From assembly GCA_028571325.1 (NCBI GenBank), contig CP116767.1, positions 215,150 through 279,149 of the forward strand: a DNA stretch of 64,000 bases, written 5' to 3'. The notes beneath the pieces were generated by a model, which was given only the letters and a program-made list of their open reading frames with translations, made no database searches and was not told the DNA's origin. Both the position numbers and the translations under genes were made by a program. Source of the DNA: Wolbachia endosymbiont of Ctenocephalides felis wCfeF. GTDB taxonomy: Bacteria > Pseudomonadota > Alphaproteobacteria > Rickettsiales > Anaplasmataceae. This document shows positions 1 to 8,384 of this stretch, in pieces; positions within the stretch are counted from its first letter, which is position 1; every line of letters starts with the position of its first letter.

Positions 1-2
1 AC

Positions 3-1499
3 GCTTTACATCTAATAGTTACAGAATTAAAGAAAGAAGAAAGGCTCAAATTCCTCAATATATTGCTGAAGGTAGGTCAAAAAGAACAATTTATAAAAGC
101 CGTAAATGACAAAAATGATAAAAGTGGTGACGGTAAAAATAGCAACGGTCAAACACCACTCCATCAGCTGCTCCAGCGTATAGAAGAAAAGAGTAAAAAA
201 TCTTCATTGGGAAAAAAAATACAAAATATAGTTAAAAAAGATTTTAAAGATACTAGTAGGTATCAAGCTCTAGAACTATTGCTACGAAATGGTGCTGATA
301 TTACTGTTCAAGATAAAGAAGGGAATAATGCTCTTCACTATGTTGCTTCATTCAAGGGAGAGCAAAAAGTTACATGCTTGAATCTAATATTAGATTTAGT
401 AGAAGGAGGAAAAATACCTGGCAATCGATTAAGAGAGGCTATGGATGCTAAAAATAAAAACGAAAAGGAGGAAACACCTCTTCACCAATTGCTTCAGCAT
501 ATAAAAGAAAAGAGTGAGGATCGATCATGTACAGATAGAAAATTTGAAGAAACAAATAGGTATAAAACCCTAGAAATATTACTACGAAATGGTGCTGATA
601 TTACTATTCAGGATAAAAGAGGAAATAATGCTCTGCACTATATTGCTTCATTCAAAGGAGAACAAAAAGTCACATGCCTGAAGTTGATTTCAAGTTTAGT
701 GGAAAAAGGATCGGTACCTAAAGAGAAGCTGAGTGAAGCTATAAGTGCCACTGATAAAGAAGAACGAACACCCCTACAAGTAGCGCTAATAAAAAAGGCA
801 GAAAAAGGCGAACACCTTTCACAAAAGAACACAATTTTTGATTCAGCAATTAATTATGACAATACAACAAAGTTTTGTGCAAAATTGTTGCAAAATGGTG
901 CTAATCCTGATTCTCTGGATTTAAAAGATGAAAAATTCCATACTGACAGTTACTATCTAGTTTTACGTGATTTAAAAGATTATCGTAAGACTCCACACAC
1001 AGCACAAGAGAAAGCTAAAGAACTAAAAGAGAAGCTTGAGGAAAAATACCACTGTGGAACTGCTTCAAAAAAATGTCAGTCTGGCTTTAAAAAGGCAGGT
1101 TCTGCTGTGGAAAAAACATTATCTGATACAAGAAAAGCACTATCTGCTGTTGCAAAATATATAGATCCAGCAAGTAGAACCCGCGAGCTGTTAGCAATTA
1201 CAATAACAGTTACTGTAATTGCAATGGCGGCGTTTGCATTTTTTCAGGGTCAGGTTGGAATTGAAGCAGCTATTCCTATCATAGCTGTTGCTGGAGTTAT
1301 ATGCCTTACTTTAACTTTAGGATTTAGCGGTATTAAGAAACTTTTTGGAGATTCAACCGACAAAGTGAAGAACCTTATTGACAATGATCAACAAAAGTCA
1401 TCAGATCAATCAAAACACTCTGAAAGCCCTCCAAATTATCGAATGAGTGACACACACATTGAGCCTCACAAGAAGTCGCGAGGGCTTACAGCCAACTAA
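3..1499 (+). CDS. Ankyrin-repeat membrane protein (5' truncated by window edge)
   Basis: The reading frame is open to the first bases of the window, and the upstream codons read like ankyrin sequence (ALHLIV), so the true start lies outside; a TTG at 63 is only an internal candidate. Visible ankyrin signatures are [16 protein letters not shown], a second TPLHQLLQ and NALHYIAS. The second pair copies the first at a 300-bp period. The C-terminal third is Lys/Glu-rich, followed by two hydrophobic segments (around [18 protein letters not shown] and [16 protein letters not shown]) and a short polar tail, suggesting membrane anchoring. Ankyrin proteins are abundant in Wolbachia and often suspected host-interaction factors; no function is assigned here. 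The 3' end overlaps sdhA by 4 bp, convergently. Confidence 0.85.
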   Translation, partial: ALHLIVTELKKEERLKFLNILLKVGQKEQFIKAVNDKNDKSGDGKNSNGQTPLHQLLQRIEEKSKKSSLGKKIQNIVKKDFKDTSRYQALELLLRNGADITVQDKEGNNALHYVASFKGEQKVTCLNLILDLVEGGKIPGNRLREAMDAKNKNEKEETPLHQLLQHIKEKSEDRSCTDRKFEETNRYKTLEILLRNGADITIQDKRGNNALHYIASFKGEQKVTCLKLISSLVEKGSVPKEKLSEAISATDKEERTPLQVALIKKAEKGEHLSQKNTIFDSAINYDNTTKFCAKLLQNGANPDSLDLKDEKFHTDSYYLVLRDLKDYRKTPHTAQEKAKELKEKLEEKYHCGTASKKCQSGFKKAGSAVEKTLSDTRKALSAVAKYIDPASRTRELLAITITVTVIAMAAFAFFQGQVGIEAAIPIIAVAGVICLTLTLGFSGIKKLFGDSTDKVKNLIDNDQQKSSDQSKHSESPPNYRMSDTHIEPHKKSRGLTAN

Positions 1500-3301
1500 T
1501 AAACCCTCCTCTCCGGAGCGATAAAATCAATCTCATCACTCAGAGTTTTTTCGGCGACTTTTTTGTAATCAATTTTTACATTGATTTTGCCTTTCTTTTC
1601 TTCGAGCCACGCTATAGTGTGTTTCATCCAGTCTTTATCATCACGCTCTGGGAAATCTTCACGAGCATGGGCACCTCTGCTTTCTTCGCGATTGGCCGCG
1701 CATTCCATAGTGATAACTGCTTGCGGAATCATGTTGGCAAGCTCCAGCGCTTCAACTAAATCACTGTTCCATATCATACTGCGATCTTCAATTGCAATGT
1801 TAGACATCATTTTTGCTACTTCTTTTATAGCTTTTTTACCTTCTTCTAAAACTTCAGCAACGCGGAACACGGATGCATATTTTTGCATAGTGTGCTGCAT
1901 TTCGCTGCGTATTTTCGATACCCTTAGCTCTCCAGAAGCAAATCGCATTTTATTGAACCTATCAACTATCCAGTCTGTGCAATCTGAGTGCAATTTTTTG
2001 TGCGGTGCATGAGGCTTTAGCTTCTCTTTCGCTCTGAGCGCTGCAGCTCTACCAAAAACTACAAGGTCAAGAAGCGAGTTAGAGCCAAGTCGATTTGCAC
2101 CGTGCACAGAAACGCATGCAGCCTCTCCAATCGCAAACAATCCTTCTACTACTTCTTCCTTACCTTTCTTCAGCGTAATCACTTCTCCATGATAGTTGGT
2201 TGGAATGCCACCCATGTTGTAGTGAACAGTTGGAATGACCGGTATTGGATCTTTAGTGACATCAACCCCTGCAAAAGTCTTTGCAGTTTCGCTAATTCCC
2301 GGAAGTCTCAATTTTATTACTTCCGGATCAAGATGCGCTATAGTTAAATATATATGGTCTTTTTTCGGGCCAACGCCTCTGCCTTCTCTGATTTCAATTG
2401 TTATTGCCCGGCTTACCACATCACGAGAAGCCAAGTCTTTTGCTTTTGGTGCATAGCGTTCCATAAACCTTTCGCCCCTAGAATTAACGAGATACCCGCC
2501 TTCGCCGCGACACCCTTCCGTCATCAAACATCCTGAACCATATATTCCCGTTGGATGAAATTGCACAAATTCCATATCTTCAAGTGGCAATCCAGCTCTT
2601 ACCACCATGCCATTACCATCGCCTGTACAGGTATGTGCGCTCGTTGCAGAGAAATAAACACGCCCATATCCACCTGTTGCTAGCACCACTGAATGTGCAC
2701 GAAATCTATGTAGTGTGCCGTCGCACAGTGACCAGGCAAGAACTCCGCAGCATGCACCGGTTTCGTTATCCATGATTAAGTCAATTACAAAGTACTCAAC
2801 AAAAAATTCGGCGTTGAACTTAAGACACTGCTGATATAGAGTGTGAAGGATTGCATGTCCAGTCTTATCTGCTGCTGCACAGGTGCGTTGCGCTGATTTT
2901 CCTTTACCAAAGTGAGTTGTCATTCCACCGAAGGCACGCTGGTATATTTTGCCATCTTCTGTACGTGAAAAAGGTACGCCAAAGTTTTCAAGCTCAATGA
3001 CAGCTTTAGCAGCGTTTTTACACATATATTCTATTGCATCTTGATCGCCAAGCCAGTCTGAACCTTTTATTGTGTCATACGCATGCCAGCGCCAATCGTC
3101 CTCAGCAATATTCCCTAAAGCCGCACTAATTCCGCCTTGTGCTGCAACTGTATGACTGCGTGTAGGGAAAATTTTAGAAATGCAAGCAACTGAAAAGTTA
3201 GTTGCAGCCATTCCAAGCGTTGCTCTGAGTCCTGCTCCACCTGCGCCCACTACCACTACATCATACTCATGTTCTATGATTTCGTACGCTGATTTATCCA
3301 T
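1496..3301 (-). CDS. sdhA: Succinate dehydrogenase flavoprotein subunit
   Basis: Oxidises succinate to fumarate in respiratory complex II on the inner membrane. The 601-aa length is typical. The N-terminal dinucleotide fold ([12 protein letters not shown]), the FAD-attachment segment with its His ([10 protein letters not shown]), the active-site stretch QFHPTGIYG, and the conserved [10 protein letters not shown] and SRDVVSRAI motifs are all present. The C-terminus ends in the usual PERRVY. No sdhB, sdhC or sdhD is adjacent. The gene starts with ATG and has a repeat element upstream. Confidence 0.97.
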   Translation of the reverse strand: MDKSAYEIIEHEYDVVVVGAGGAGLRATLGMAATNFSVACISKIFPTRSHTVAAQGGISAALGNIAEDDWRWHAYDTIKGSDWLGDQDAIEYMCKNAAKAVIELENFGVPFSRTEDGKIYQRAFGGMTTHFGKGKSAQRTCAAADKTGHAILHTLYQQCLKFNAEFFVEYFVIDLIMDNETGACCGVLAWSLCDGTLHRFRAHSVVLATGGYGRVYFSATSAHTCTGDGNGMVVRAGLPLEDMEFVQFHPTGIYGSGCLMTEGCRGEGGYLVNSRGERFMERYAPKAKDLASRDVVSRAITIEIREGRGVGPKKDHIYLTIAHLDPEVIKLRLPGISETAKTFAGVDVTKDPIPVIPTVHYNMGGIPTNYHGEVITLKKGKEEVVEGLFAIGEAACVSVHGANRLGSNSLLDLVVFGRAAALRAKEKLKPHAPHKKLHSDCTDWIVDRFNKMRFASGELRVSKIRSEMQHTMQKYASVFRVAEVLEEGKKAIKEVAKMMSNIAIEDRSMIWNSDLVEALELANMIPQAVITMECAANREESRGAHAREDFPERDDKDWMKHTIAWLEEKKGKINVKIDYKKVAEKTLSDEIDFIAPERRVY

Positions 3302-3379
3302 ATTTGCTTATTTATGACCACAGGCTTATAATACCACAGAAGTGGAGAAAATCCATACAAGTTTTCTAGATGCAATAAA

Positions 3380-3418
3380 TTTTTCGCATATCAAGCTAGT
3401 TTTAGCATATGCGAAAAA
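3380..3418. other. Long perfect hairpin between sdhA and the repeat
   Basis: Two 12-bp arms (TTTTTCGCATAT and its complement) enclose a 15-nt loop that contains a further 4-bp stem (GCTA/TAGC). It lies about 80 bp upstream of the sdhA start and at the edge of the dispersed repeat. It could be a terminator-like insulator for transcription from either side, or the boundary of the mobile repeat. The role is inferred only. Confidence 0.45.
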
Positions 3419-3912
3419 ACTACTTGACAACCTTCGCCGGTCCCCTTACAATAGAATTGTGGGTGTTTTAGGCCTAAAATTTATCTTTAATCTTGTATTA
3501 AGTGACAAAAGCACAGTATAAAACAAGGCGTGTTATGTTTAATTTTTGCAGCATGGACACTGCATGTCTTTATAATTTTTTGTCTACATTAGCTGAGCCT
3601 CGCTTACTAAGCGGTGTAAGAGAGAACCGGACGCCAAGTTTTTGAGAGAACAGTAAACAACTCACATTGCGGGGTTTCTTTTGTCTTTTTTTTAAATTAG
3701 TTAAAATCTTAATTAACCTCGTTTTTTTCACAAAAAATTGCTTGACAAACTTCAACATTCCTCTTATAATAACATTATGGGTATTTACAACCCCAAGGTC
3801 AGCTACTTGTCAAGCGTATAGAGCATTAACGCCAAGTTATTAAAATAGATATTGACCAGGGCTTCTTTTGCTTTTTTCTCCATTTGGTAAATTTTTTAAA
3901 TATTTATTACTA
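3414..3912. repeat. Dispersed repeat, type A copy 1, with two sigma-70-like promoters
   Basis: About 500 bp nearly identical (reverse complement) to 35828-36345 and 41527-42025. It holds two promoter-like modules reading rightward: TTGACA(3424)-17 bp-TACAAT(3447), and TTGACA(3742)-17 bp-TATAAT(3765). Each is followed, about 100-220 bp on, by a G-run then T-rich tract (near 3672 and 3865). A 62-codon frame inside (3570-3758, minus) is shared with copy 2 but broken in copy 3, so it is probably not a gene. The intergenic region 3302-4137 is largely this repeat. Confidence 0.85.
3742..3770 (+). promoter_or_regulatory. Consensus sigma-70 promoter inside repeat copy 1
   Basis: TTGACA at 3742-3747 and TATAAT at 3765-3770 are separated by exactly 17 bp: both hexamers match the consensus perfectly. 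It faces atpG, whose start is about 370 bp downstream, but a T-rich tract near 3865 lies between. It could drive a short repeat-encoded RNA or contribute to atpG expression. Confidence 0.6.
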
Positions 3913-4071
3913 AAGTAGTATCTTGTCAAAAGCATCCAATGTTAGGCATTAGATGGAGAAGGAAGAACTCTGTAAGCGCTCCTTTTGCCTACAATTGGCA
4001 GGTTTGAGTGAATTTGTGATATATTTTATTTGCCTCCCCCAATAACAAAGGTTGGTATTATATCTTCTTCA

Positions 4072-4096
4072 TATCAAAAGAACTTGTTTTTTGATA
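4072..4096. promoter_or_regulatory. Hairpin in the atpG leader
   Basis: The arms TATCAAAA and TTTTGATA are perfect inverted repeats, with AAC/GTT pairing further inside. It sits about 40 bp upstream of the atpG start in otherwise unremarkable AT-rich sequence. It could be an operator or leader stem; no T-run follows, so it is not a convincing terminator. Confidence 0.3.
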
Positions 4097-4137
4097 CGAA
4101 CAATTGTATATTTTAATAAATCAGAGTTGTATATAGA

Positions 4138-5010
4138 ATGAAGAGCTTAAAGGAATTATCCTTAAGAATTAAGAATATTAGGTCTGTACAGAAAACTACA
4201 AAAATAATGCAAATGGTTTCTGCAGCAAAGTTATTGCAGAGCCAAAAAAAGCTATCAAGTTCAAAATTGTATATATCTAAGCTGCATAGCATTGTTTCTT
4301 CATTAGTGTTAGCGGTTGATCAAGAATTACTGGCAAAAGTTTTAAACACTAGTGATGATGGTCCTCACCTAGTATTTATTATTGCATCTGATCGCGGCTT
4401 GTGCGGCAACTTTAATTCTTCCATTGTCAAATTTAGTCAAGAGCATGTAAATAAACTAATCGCAAATGGCAGGAGGGTAGATATTGTATTTTGGGGTAAA
4501 AAAGCCTCTGATATAGGTAAAAATAGGTTTGACTCTAAAAGTATTTTAAAAATTGAAAACAGCAAGGGAATTACGCTAAGGCATATAGAATCCTTGATTG
4601 ATAATATGGATCTCAATAAGTACAATAAAATTGAGGTTTTCTATAACAAGTTTTATAATACCTTCACACAAAAACCAACGTTGGAAACAATAAAACCATG
4701 GAGTAAAGATTCATCCTTGATTGATAACTCTTTGGCTGATCCAACAACAGATTACAGCTATGAATATGAGCCACAAAATACTGAATTTATTTTACGATCT
4801 TTGATTCAAAGTCACGTTATAGCTGCCCTTTACTCTGCTTTACTTGAGAGCGCAGCAAGCGAGAATAGTGCCAGGATGGTTGCAATGGAATCAGCAAATA
4901 GAAACACTAAAGAGATGCTGAACAAGCTGGCATTGCTTTATAATCGCTCTCGTCAAGCAGCAATTACAACTGACTTGATCGAAGTCATAGGTGGTGCAGA
5001 ATCTTTATAG
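4138..5010 (+). CDS. atpG: ATP synthase F1 subunit gamma
   Basis: Central rotor stalk of the F1 ATP synthase. The 290-aa protein starts with the family's N-terminal helix ([22 protein letters not shown]) and ends with the conserved C-terminal helix ([24 protein letters not shown]). The conserved [10 protein letters not shown] motif is at about residues 84-93. No other atp genes are adjacent: the ATP synthase genes are dispersed in Rickettsiales. The next gene, pmbA, begins 18 bp downstream in the same direction behind a purine-rich AAGGGGTAAG site. Confidence 0.96.
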   Translation: MKSLKELSLRIKNIRSVQKTTKIMQMVSAAKLLQSQKKLSSSKLYISKLHSIVSSLVLAVDQELLAKVLNTSDDGPHLVFIIASDRGLCGNFNSSIVKFSQEHVNKLIANGRRVDIVFWGKKASDIGKNRFDSKSILKIENSKGITLRHIESLIDNMDLNKYNKIEVFYNKFYNTFTQKPTLETIKPWSKDSSLIDNSLADPTTDYSYEYEPQNTEFILRSLIQSHVIAALYSALLESAASENSARMVAMESANRNTKEMLNKLALLYNRSRQAAITTDLIEVIGGAESL

Positions 5011-5028
5011 AAACCTAAGGGGTAAGAA

Positions 5029-6363
5029 ATGAATGTACTAAATATTGCAGCAGATATCATCAAACTAATAAAAAAGCAGAACCAAGATGCAGAAGTTATA
5101 ATATATGAAACCAACAAAATCTCGGTTTCTCAACGGCTATCAAAAATTGAACAAATATCACAATCTAAGAATTGCACAATAGGAATTAAAGCTATAGCAG
5201 GCAAGACCAAAGCTGCGTATATTTCTACAAACGATTTAAACAACCTTGATGATACGGTTAATCAAGTAGTAGAAATGGCAAAGAACGCACCAGAAGATCC
5301 TTACATTAATTTTGCCATAGGTGGAGATAATTATATCTCTTCTGCAGACTTAGGTATCTTAGACAATAATGTTGTAACTATTGATAATTTAAAAGGGATT
5401 GCTGAAGCCGCAGAAAATTCAGCTCTTGCACATAAAAATATCATTAACTCCGAGGGGGCCTCTTCTTCACATACCGTAGTAAACACAGCATTATCTACCG
5501 TTTCTGGTTTTATTGGCTCATTTAGCAAATCAACCTTTGTTAATCAAGTTTCCGTTGTTGCTGGAGAAGAAAGTGAAATGAAAATTGGCTATGACTACGA
5601 TGTAGCGTGCAATTTCGGCGATTTAAAGCCACCAGAGTTAATAGGAAAAGAGGCAGCAAAAAGAGCTATTGATCAATTGAATTCACGCACAATCAAAACT
5701 GGTAAATTTCCGGTCATTTTTGAAAAAAGAGCAGCAAAAGAGTTAGTGAAAAGTTTCGCTTCTGCTATAAATGGCAGTAACATTGTAAGTAACAGCTCTT
5801 TCTTGAGAAATAGTTTAAATACTCAGATTTTCAACGATAGAATCAACATTATTGATGACCCATTATTGCCAAGGGGTATAGAATCAAGACCATTTGATGG
5901 AGAAGGAATAACCAGCAGGAAAAATACACTTGTAAAGAATGGAGTACTACAAAATTGGATTTTGGATCTATATTCGGCTAAAAAATTAAACTTGGAAACA
6001 ACAGGAAATGCAACTCGCACAAGTAATGCCGCAATTGTTCCTGCAGCCAGTAACCTTTATATTGAAAATAGCAATATATCGTTTGAGGAATTAATTGAGG
6101 AAGTGAAAGAGGGGATATACATAACTGATTTATTTGGTTTTGGTGTTAATCTAATCAATGGTGATTACAGTCAAGGCGCATCAGGATTTTTTATAGAAAA
6201 TGGAAAAATAACGTATCCAATACACGAGATTACTGTTGCCAGCAATTTAAAAGATATGTTTAGCAACTTAGTTGTTGCAAGCGATTTAACTTTTTGTGGG
6301 CAATTTAATTCACCAACGATTAAAGTTAGTGAAATGACAGTTGCAGGCTCGCTTAACAATTAG
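5029..6363 (+). CDS. pmbA: TldE/PmbA family protein (TldD-TldE protease partner)
   Basis: 444 aa matching the PmbA/TldE half of the TldD/TldE metalloprotease, which in other bacteria matures peptide antibiotics and degrades unfolded peptides. The family features seen include LPRGIESRPFDGEGITSRKN, the DLYSAKKLNLETTGNATR block and the C-terminal GDYSQGASGFFIENGKI region. It has no HExxxH metal site, as expected for TldE; the catalytic partner TldD is not in the window. It is probably co-transcribed with atpG. Confidence 0.9.
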   Translation: MNVLNIAADIIKLIKKQNQDAEVIIYETNKISVSQRLSKIEQISQSKNCTIGIKAIAGKTKAAYISTNDLNNLDDTVNQVVEMAKNAPEDPYINFAIGGDNYISSADLGILDNNVVTIDNLKGIAEAAENSALAHKNIINSEGASSSHTVVNTALSTVSGFIGSFSKSTFVNQVSVVAGEESEMKIGYDYDVACNFGDLKPPELIGKEAAKRAIDQLNSRTIKTGKFPVIFEKRAAKELVKSFASAINGSNIVSNSSFLRNSLNTQIFNDRINIIDDPLLPRGIESRPFDGEGITSRKNTLVKNGVLQNWILDLYSAKKLNLETTGNATRTSNAAIVPAASNLYIENSNISFEELIEEVKEGIYITDLFGFGVNLINGDYSQGASGFFIENGKITYPIHEITVASNLKDMFSNLVVASDLTFCGQFNSPTIKVSEMTVAGSLNN

Positions 6364-6372
6364 AAAATTTAG

Positions 6373-6401
6373 TTGCATCAGGTACAATAATTGTGTACTA
6401 T
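6373..6401 (+). promoter_or_regulatory. Predicted cold-shock gene promoter with dyad in the spacer
   Basis: TTGCAT (6373-6378), 17 bp, TACTAT (6396-6401). The spacer contains a perfect dyad, ACAATAATTGT (6384-6394), placed where a bound protein would block RNA polymerase. It predicts a leader of about 130 nt before the cold-shock gene; long 5' leaders are typical of cspA mRNAs. Confidence 0.5.
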
Positions 6402-6537
6402 GGCTGTGTAATGTTAGGATAGACTATGGAGTATAGAAGTTTAGTTTCAATGGCTAAGCTTCGGGCATTCCCAATTATAATTTCAAAGTTTTTCATCACA
6501 TTAGTAATGTTAGTTAATAGTTTTAGGAGTTGTTTAA

Positions 6538-6792
6538 ATGGAATTTGGTAATATAAAGTGGTTTAATGCCGAAAAAGGTTATGGTTTTATTAAGCCAGAG
6601 GCTAAAGGAAGTGATGTTTTCGTACATATCAGTACGTTAGAACGTTCAGGAATAAGACCTGATTCACTTAGAGGAGAAAATAAGGAGAAGGGAATAAAAG
6701 GAGAAAGAGTAAGCTATGAGCTCAAAGAGGAGCGAGGTAGAAATGGAGAAGAGAAAAAATCTGCAATAAATTTAAAGTTGCTAGAAGACTAA
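6538..6792 (+). CDS. cspA: Cold-shock domain protein (CspA family)
   Basis: 84-aa single cold-shock domain, an OB-fold that binds single-stranded RNA/DNA and melts RNA structure. RNP1 (KGYGFIKPE) and RNP2 (DVFVHIS) are intact. A 10-15-residue charged insertion (SLRGENKEKGIKG) lengthens the loop after RNP2 compared with the roughly 70-aa E. coli proteins. Start ATG follows TTTTAGGAGTTG, a good ribosome-binding site. The downstream DEAD-box RNA helicase begins about 10 bp later, so the two probably form an RNA-remodelling operon. Confidence 0.93.
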   Translation: MEFGNIKWFNAEKGYGFIKPEAKGSDVFVHISTLERSGIRPDSLRGENKEKGIKGERVSYELKEERGRNGEEKKSAINLKLLED

Positions 6793-6802
6793 TCGTATTT
6801 TG

Positions 6803-8056
6803 ATGGTAAAAGTTTTTGTGAGCAGCTTTCAGGAGATGAATCTTCCAGTTTTGCTCAGGCGAGCTCTAGACAAACACAATCTTTCCGCTCCAACTCCGAT
6901 TCAAACACAGGCAATTCCTTTAGCTCTACAGGGTAAAGATATTCTCGGATCTGCTCAAACAGGAACTGGAAAAACTTTGGCGTTTGCTATTCCGTTGGTT
7001 GCTAAGTTATTAGATGAGTCTAATGCTGGTTCAGCCTTAGTTATAGTACCAACCCGAGAGTTAGCACAGCAGGTAACGAATGAGGTAAGAAAACTCTTAT
7101 TTCAAAATTCCGTGTTAAAGATTGCCTTACTAATTGGTGGCGAGCCTATCTTCAAGCAGCTAAATCAGCTTCGGAAAAAGCCGCGAATTGTAATAGGTAC
7201 TCCTGGTCGTATTATAGACCATATTGCACGTAAAACTTTGATTACTCACAATATCAACACTCTTGTGCTTGATGAAACAGATCGTATGTTCGATATGGGT
7301 TTTGGAATTCAAATTGAAGAGATTATGAAATATCTGCCAAAAACACGGCAAACTCTAATGTTCTCTGCAACTCTTCCTGGTGATATAGTTAAGCTTGCTG
7401 AGAAATACCTCAGTCAGCCAGAACGTGTTTCTGTTGAGCATGAAGCTACAACTTCTACGAAAATCAAGCAAGAAATTATTTATGCATCAGAATCAGAAAA
7501 GTATGGCAAACTTGTTACACAATTATGTCAGCGTGAAGGATCAATCATTATTTTTGTCAAAACAAAGCAAGGAGCAGATCAGCTGGCTAACAAATTGCGT
7601 GAAGATAACTATAGCACTTTAGCAATTCATGGTGATTTAAGACAGCACAAGCGCGAAAGAGTCATCAATTCCTTTCGTCGCGGTCGCAATCAAATCATGG
7701 TTGCAACGGATGTTGCCTCTCGTGGTCTTGATATTCCCCACATACAACACGTTATCAATTATGATGTACCGCAATCGCAAGCTGACTACATTCATCGCAT
7801 AGGTAGAACTGCACGCGCTGGAGCTGAAGGATACGCATTATCTTTCATTACACCTCAAGATAAGAGAAGGCTACCTGCACTTGTAGACAAAAAAGGAGAG
7901 TTAAATTTTGATTCCAACGTGCAATTCAAAAAACGTAGTAGTAAAAAAACCTTTAAAAGACCAAGTGCACTGAAAGCTAAATATGGTAAGAAAAGGATCA
8001 ATACTTTCAAAGAGAGAAGCAGAGTGCTACAAAATGTACATTCTTCTATTTTTTAG
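6803..8056 (+). CDS. DEAD-box ATP-dependent RNA helicase (RhlE-like)
   Basis: About 417 aa with the full helicase core: Q motif (APTPIQTQAIP), motif I (AQTGTGKT), Ia (PTRELAQQ), Ib (TPGR), II (DETD), III (SAT), V (DVASRGLDIP) and VI (HRIGRTARAG). Motif II is DETD rather than DEAD, a conservative variant that keeps both acidic residues. The C-terminal tail is short and basic, as in RhlE-type helicases. A TTG at 6800 precedes the ATG chosen here; a later ATG at 6836 is also possible. The gene directly follows the cold-shock gene, and a hairpin plus T-run lies about 50 bp downstream. Confidence 0.92.
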   Translation: MVKVFVSSFQEMNLPVLLRRALDKHNLSAPTPIQTQAIPLALQGKDILGSAQTGTGKTLAFAIPLVAKLLDESNAGSALVIVPTRELAQQVTNEVRKLLFQNSVLKIALLIGGEPIFKQLNQLRKKPRIVIGTPGRIIDHIARKTLITHNINTLVLDETDRMFDMGFGIQIEEIMKYLPKTRQTLMFSATLPGDIVKLAEKYLSQPERVSVEHEATTSTKIKQEIIYASESEKYGKLVTQLCQREGSIIIFVKTKQGADQLANKLREDNYSTLAIHGDLRQHKRERVINSFRRGRNQIMVATDVASRGLDIPHIQHVINYDVPQSQADYIHRIGRTARAGAEGYALSFITPQDKRRLPALVDKKGELNFDSNVQFKKRSSKKTFKRPSALKAKYGKKRINTFKERSRVLQNVHSSIF

Positions 8057-8102
8057 AAATTCAAATATAAAAAGTAAGAAAAAGTGATTTGAAAAGTGGC
8101 TA

Positions 8103-8159
8103 GATATCTGAGAATGAATGAAAAATCTTAACTGTTCTCAATAGATATCCAAATTTTTT
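8103..8159 (+). terminator. Rho-independent-type terminator after the helicase gene
   Basis: GATATCTGAGAA (8103-8114) pairs with TTCTCA-ATA-GATATC (8135-8149), a 12-bp stem with a 3-nt bulge, followed by CAAATTTTTT. It lies about 50 bp beyond the helicase stop. A second perfect hairpin, AAGGGTG...CACCCTT (8161-8183), follows but lacks its own T-run. Together they hold most of the 8057-8384 gap. Confidence 0.55.
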
Positions 8160-8209
8160 GAAGGGTGTCTCCACAGCACCCTTATCAGTTCTTATATCCA
8201 AGAAAATCC

Positions 8210-8238
8210 TTGCATAACTTAAGGTATAATGCTATTAT
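8210..8238 (+). promoter_or_regulatory. Predicted promoter of the coiled-coil gene
   Basis: TTGCAT (8210-8215), 17 bp, TATTAT (8233-8238); a TATAAT at 8225 overlaps the spacer but lacks a properly spaced -35. It implies a leader of about 140 nt. The start codon at 8385 follows AAAGGAGGTATACT, a near-perfect ribosome-binding site. Confidence 0.4.
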
Positions 8239-8384
8239 TAAAGTAGTACTGTAGATATAGTAAGGTAAGTTCAGTATGTAACAAAAGCGAAAGAGTCAAG
8301 CTCGAATTTAATCACAAATGTTAATATAGAAAAAGCTTTAATAGTCTAGCTATTCTCAGGGGGATATAGTAAAGGAGGTATACT

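Noticed and set aside
3570..3758. 62-codon frame in a repeat, also at 35980-36168
   Set aside because: The third copy (around 41680) has lost the ATG and has an extra T shifting the frame, so the similarity is that of the repeat DNA, not of a protein.
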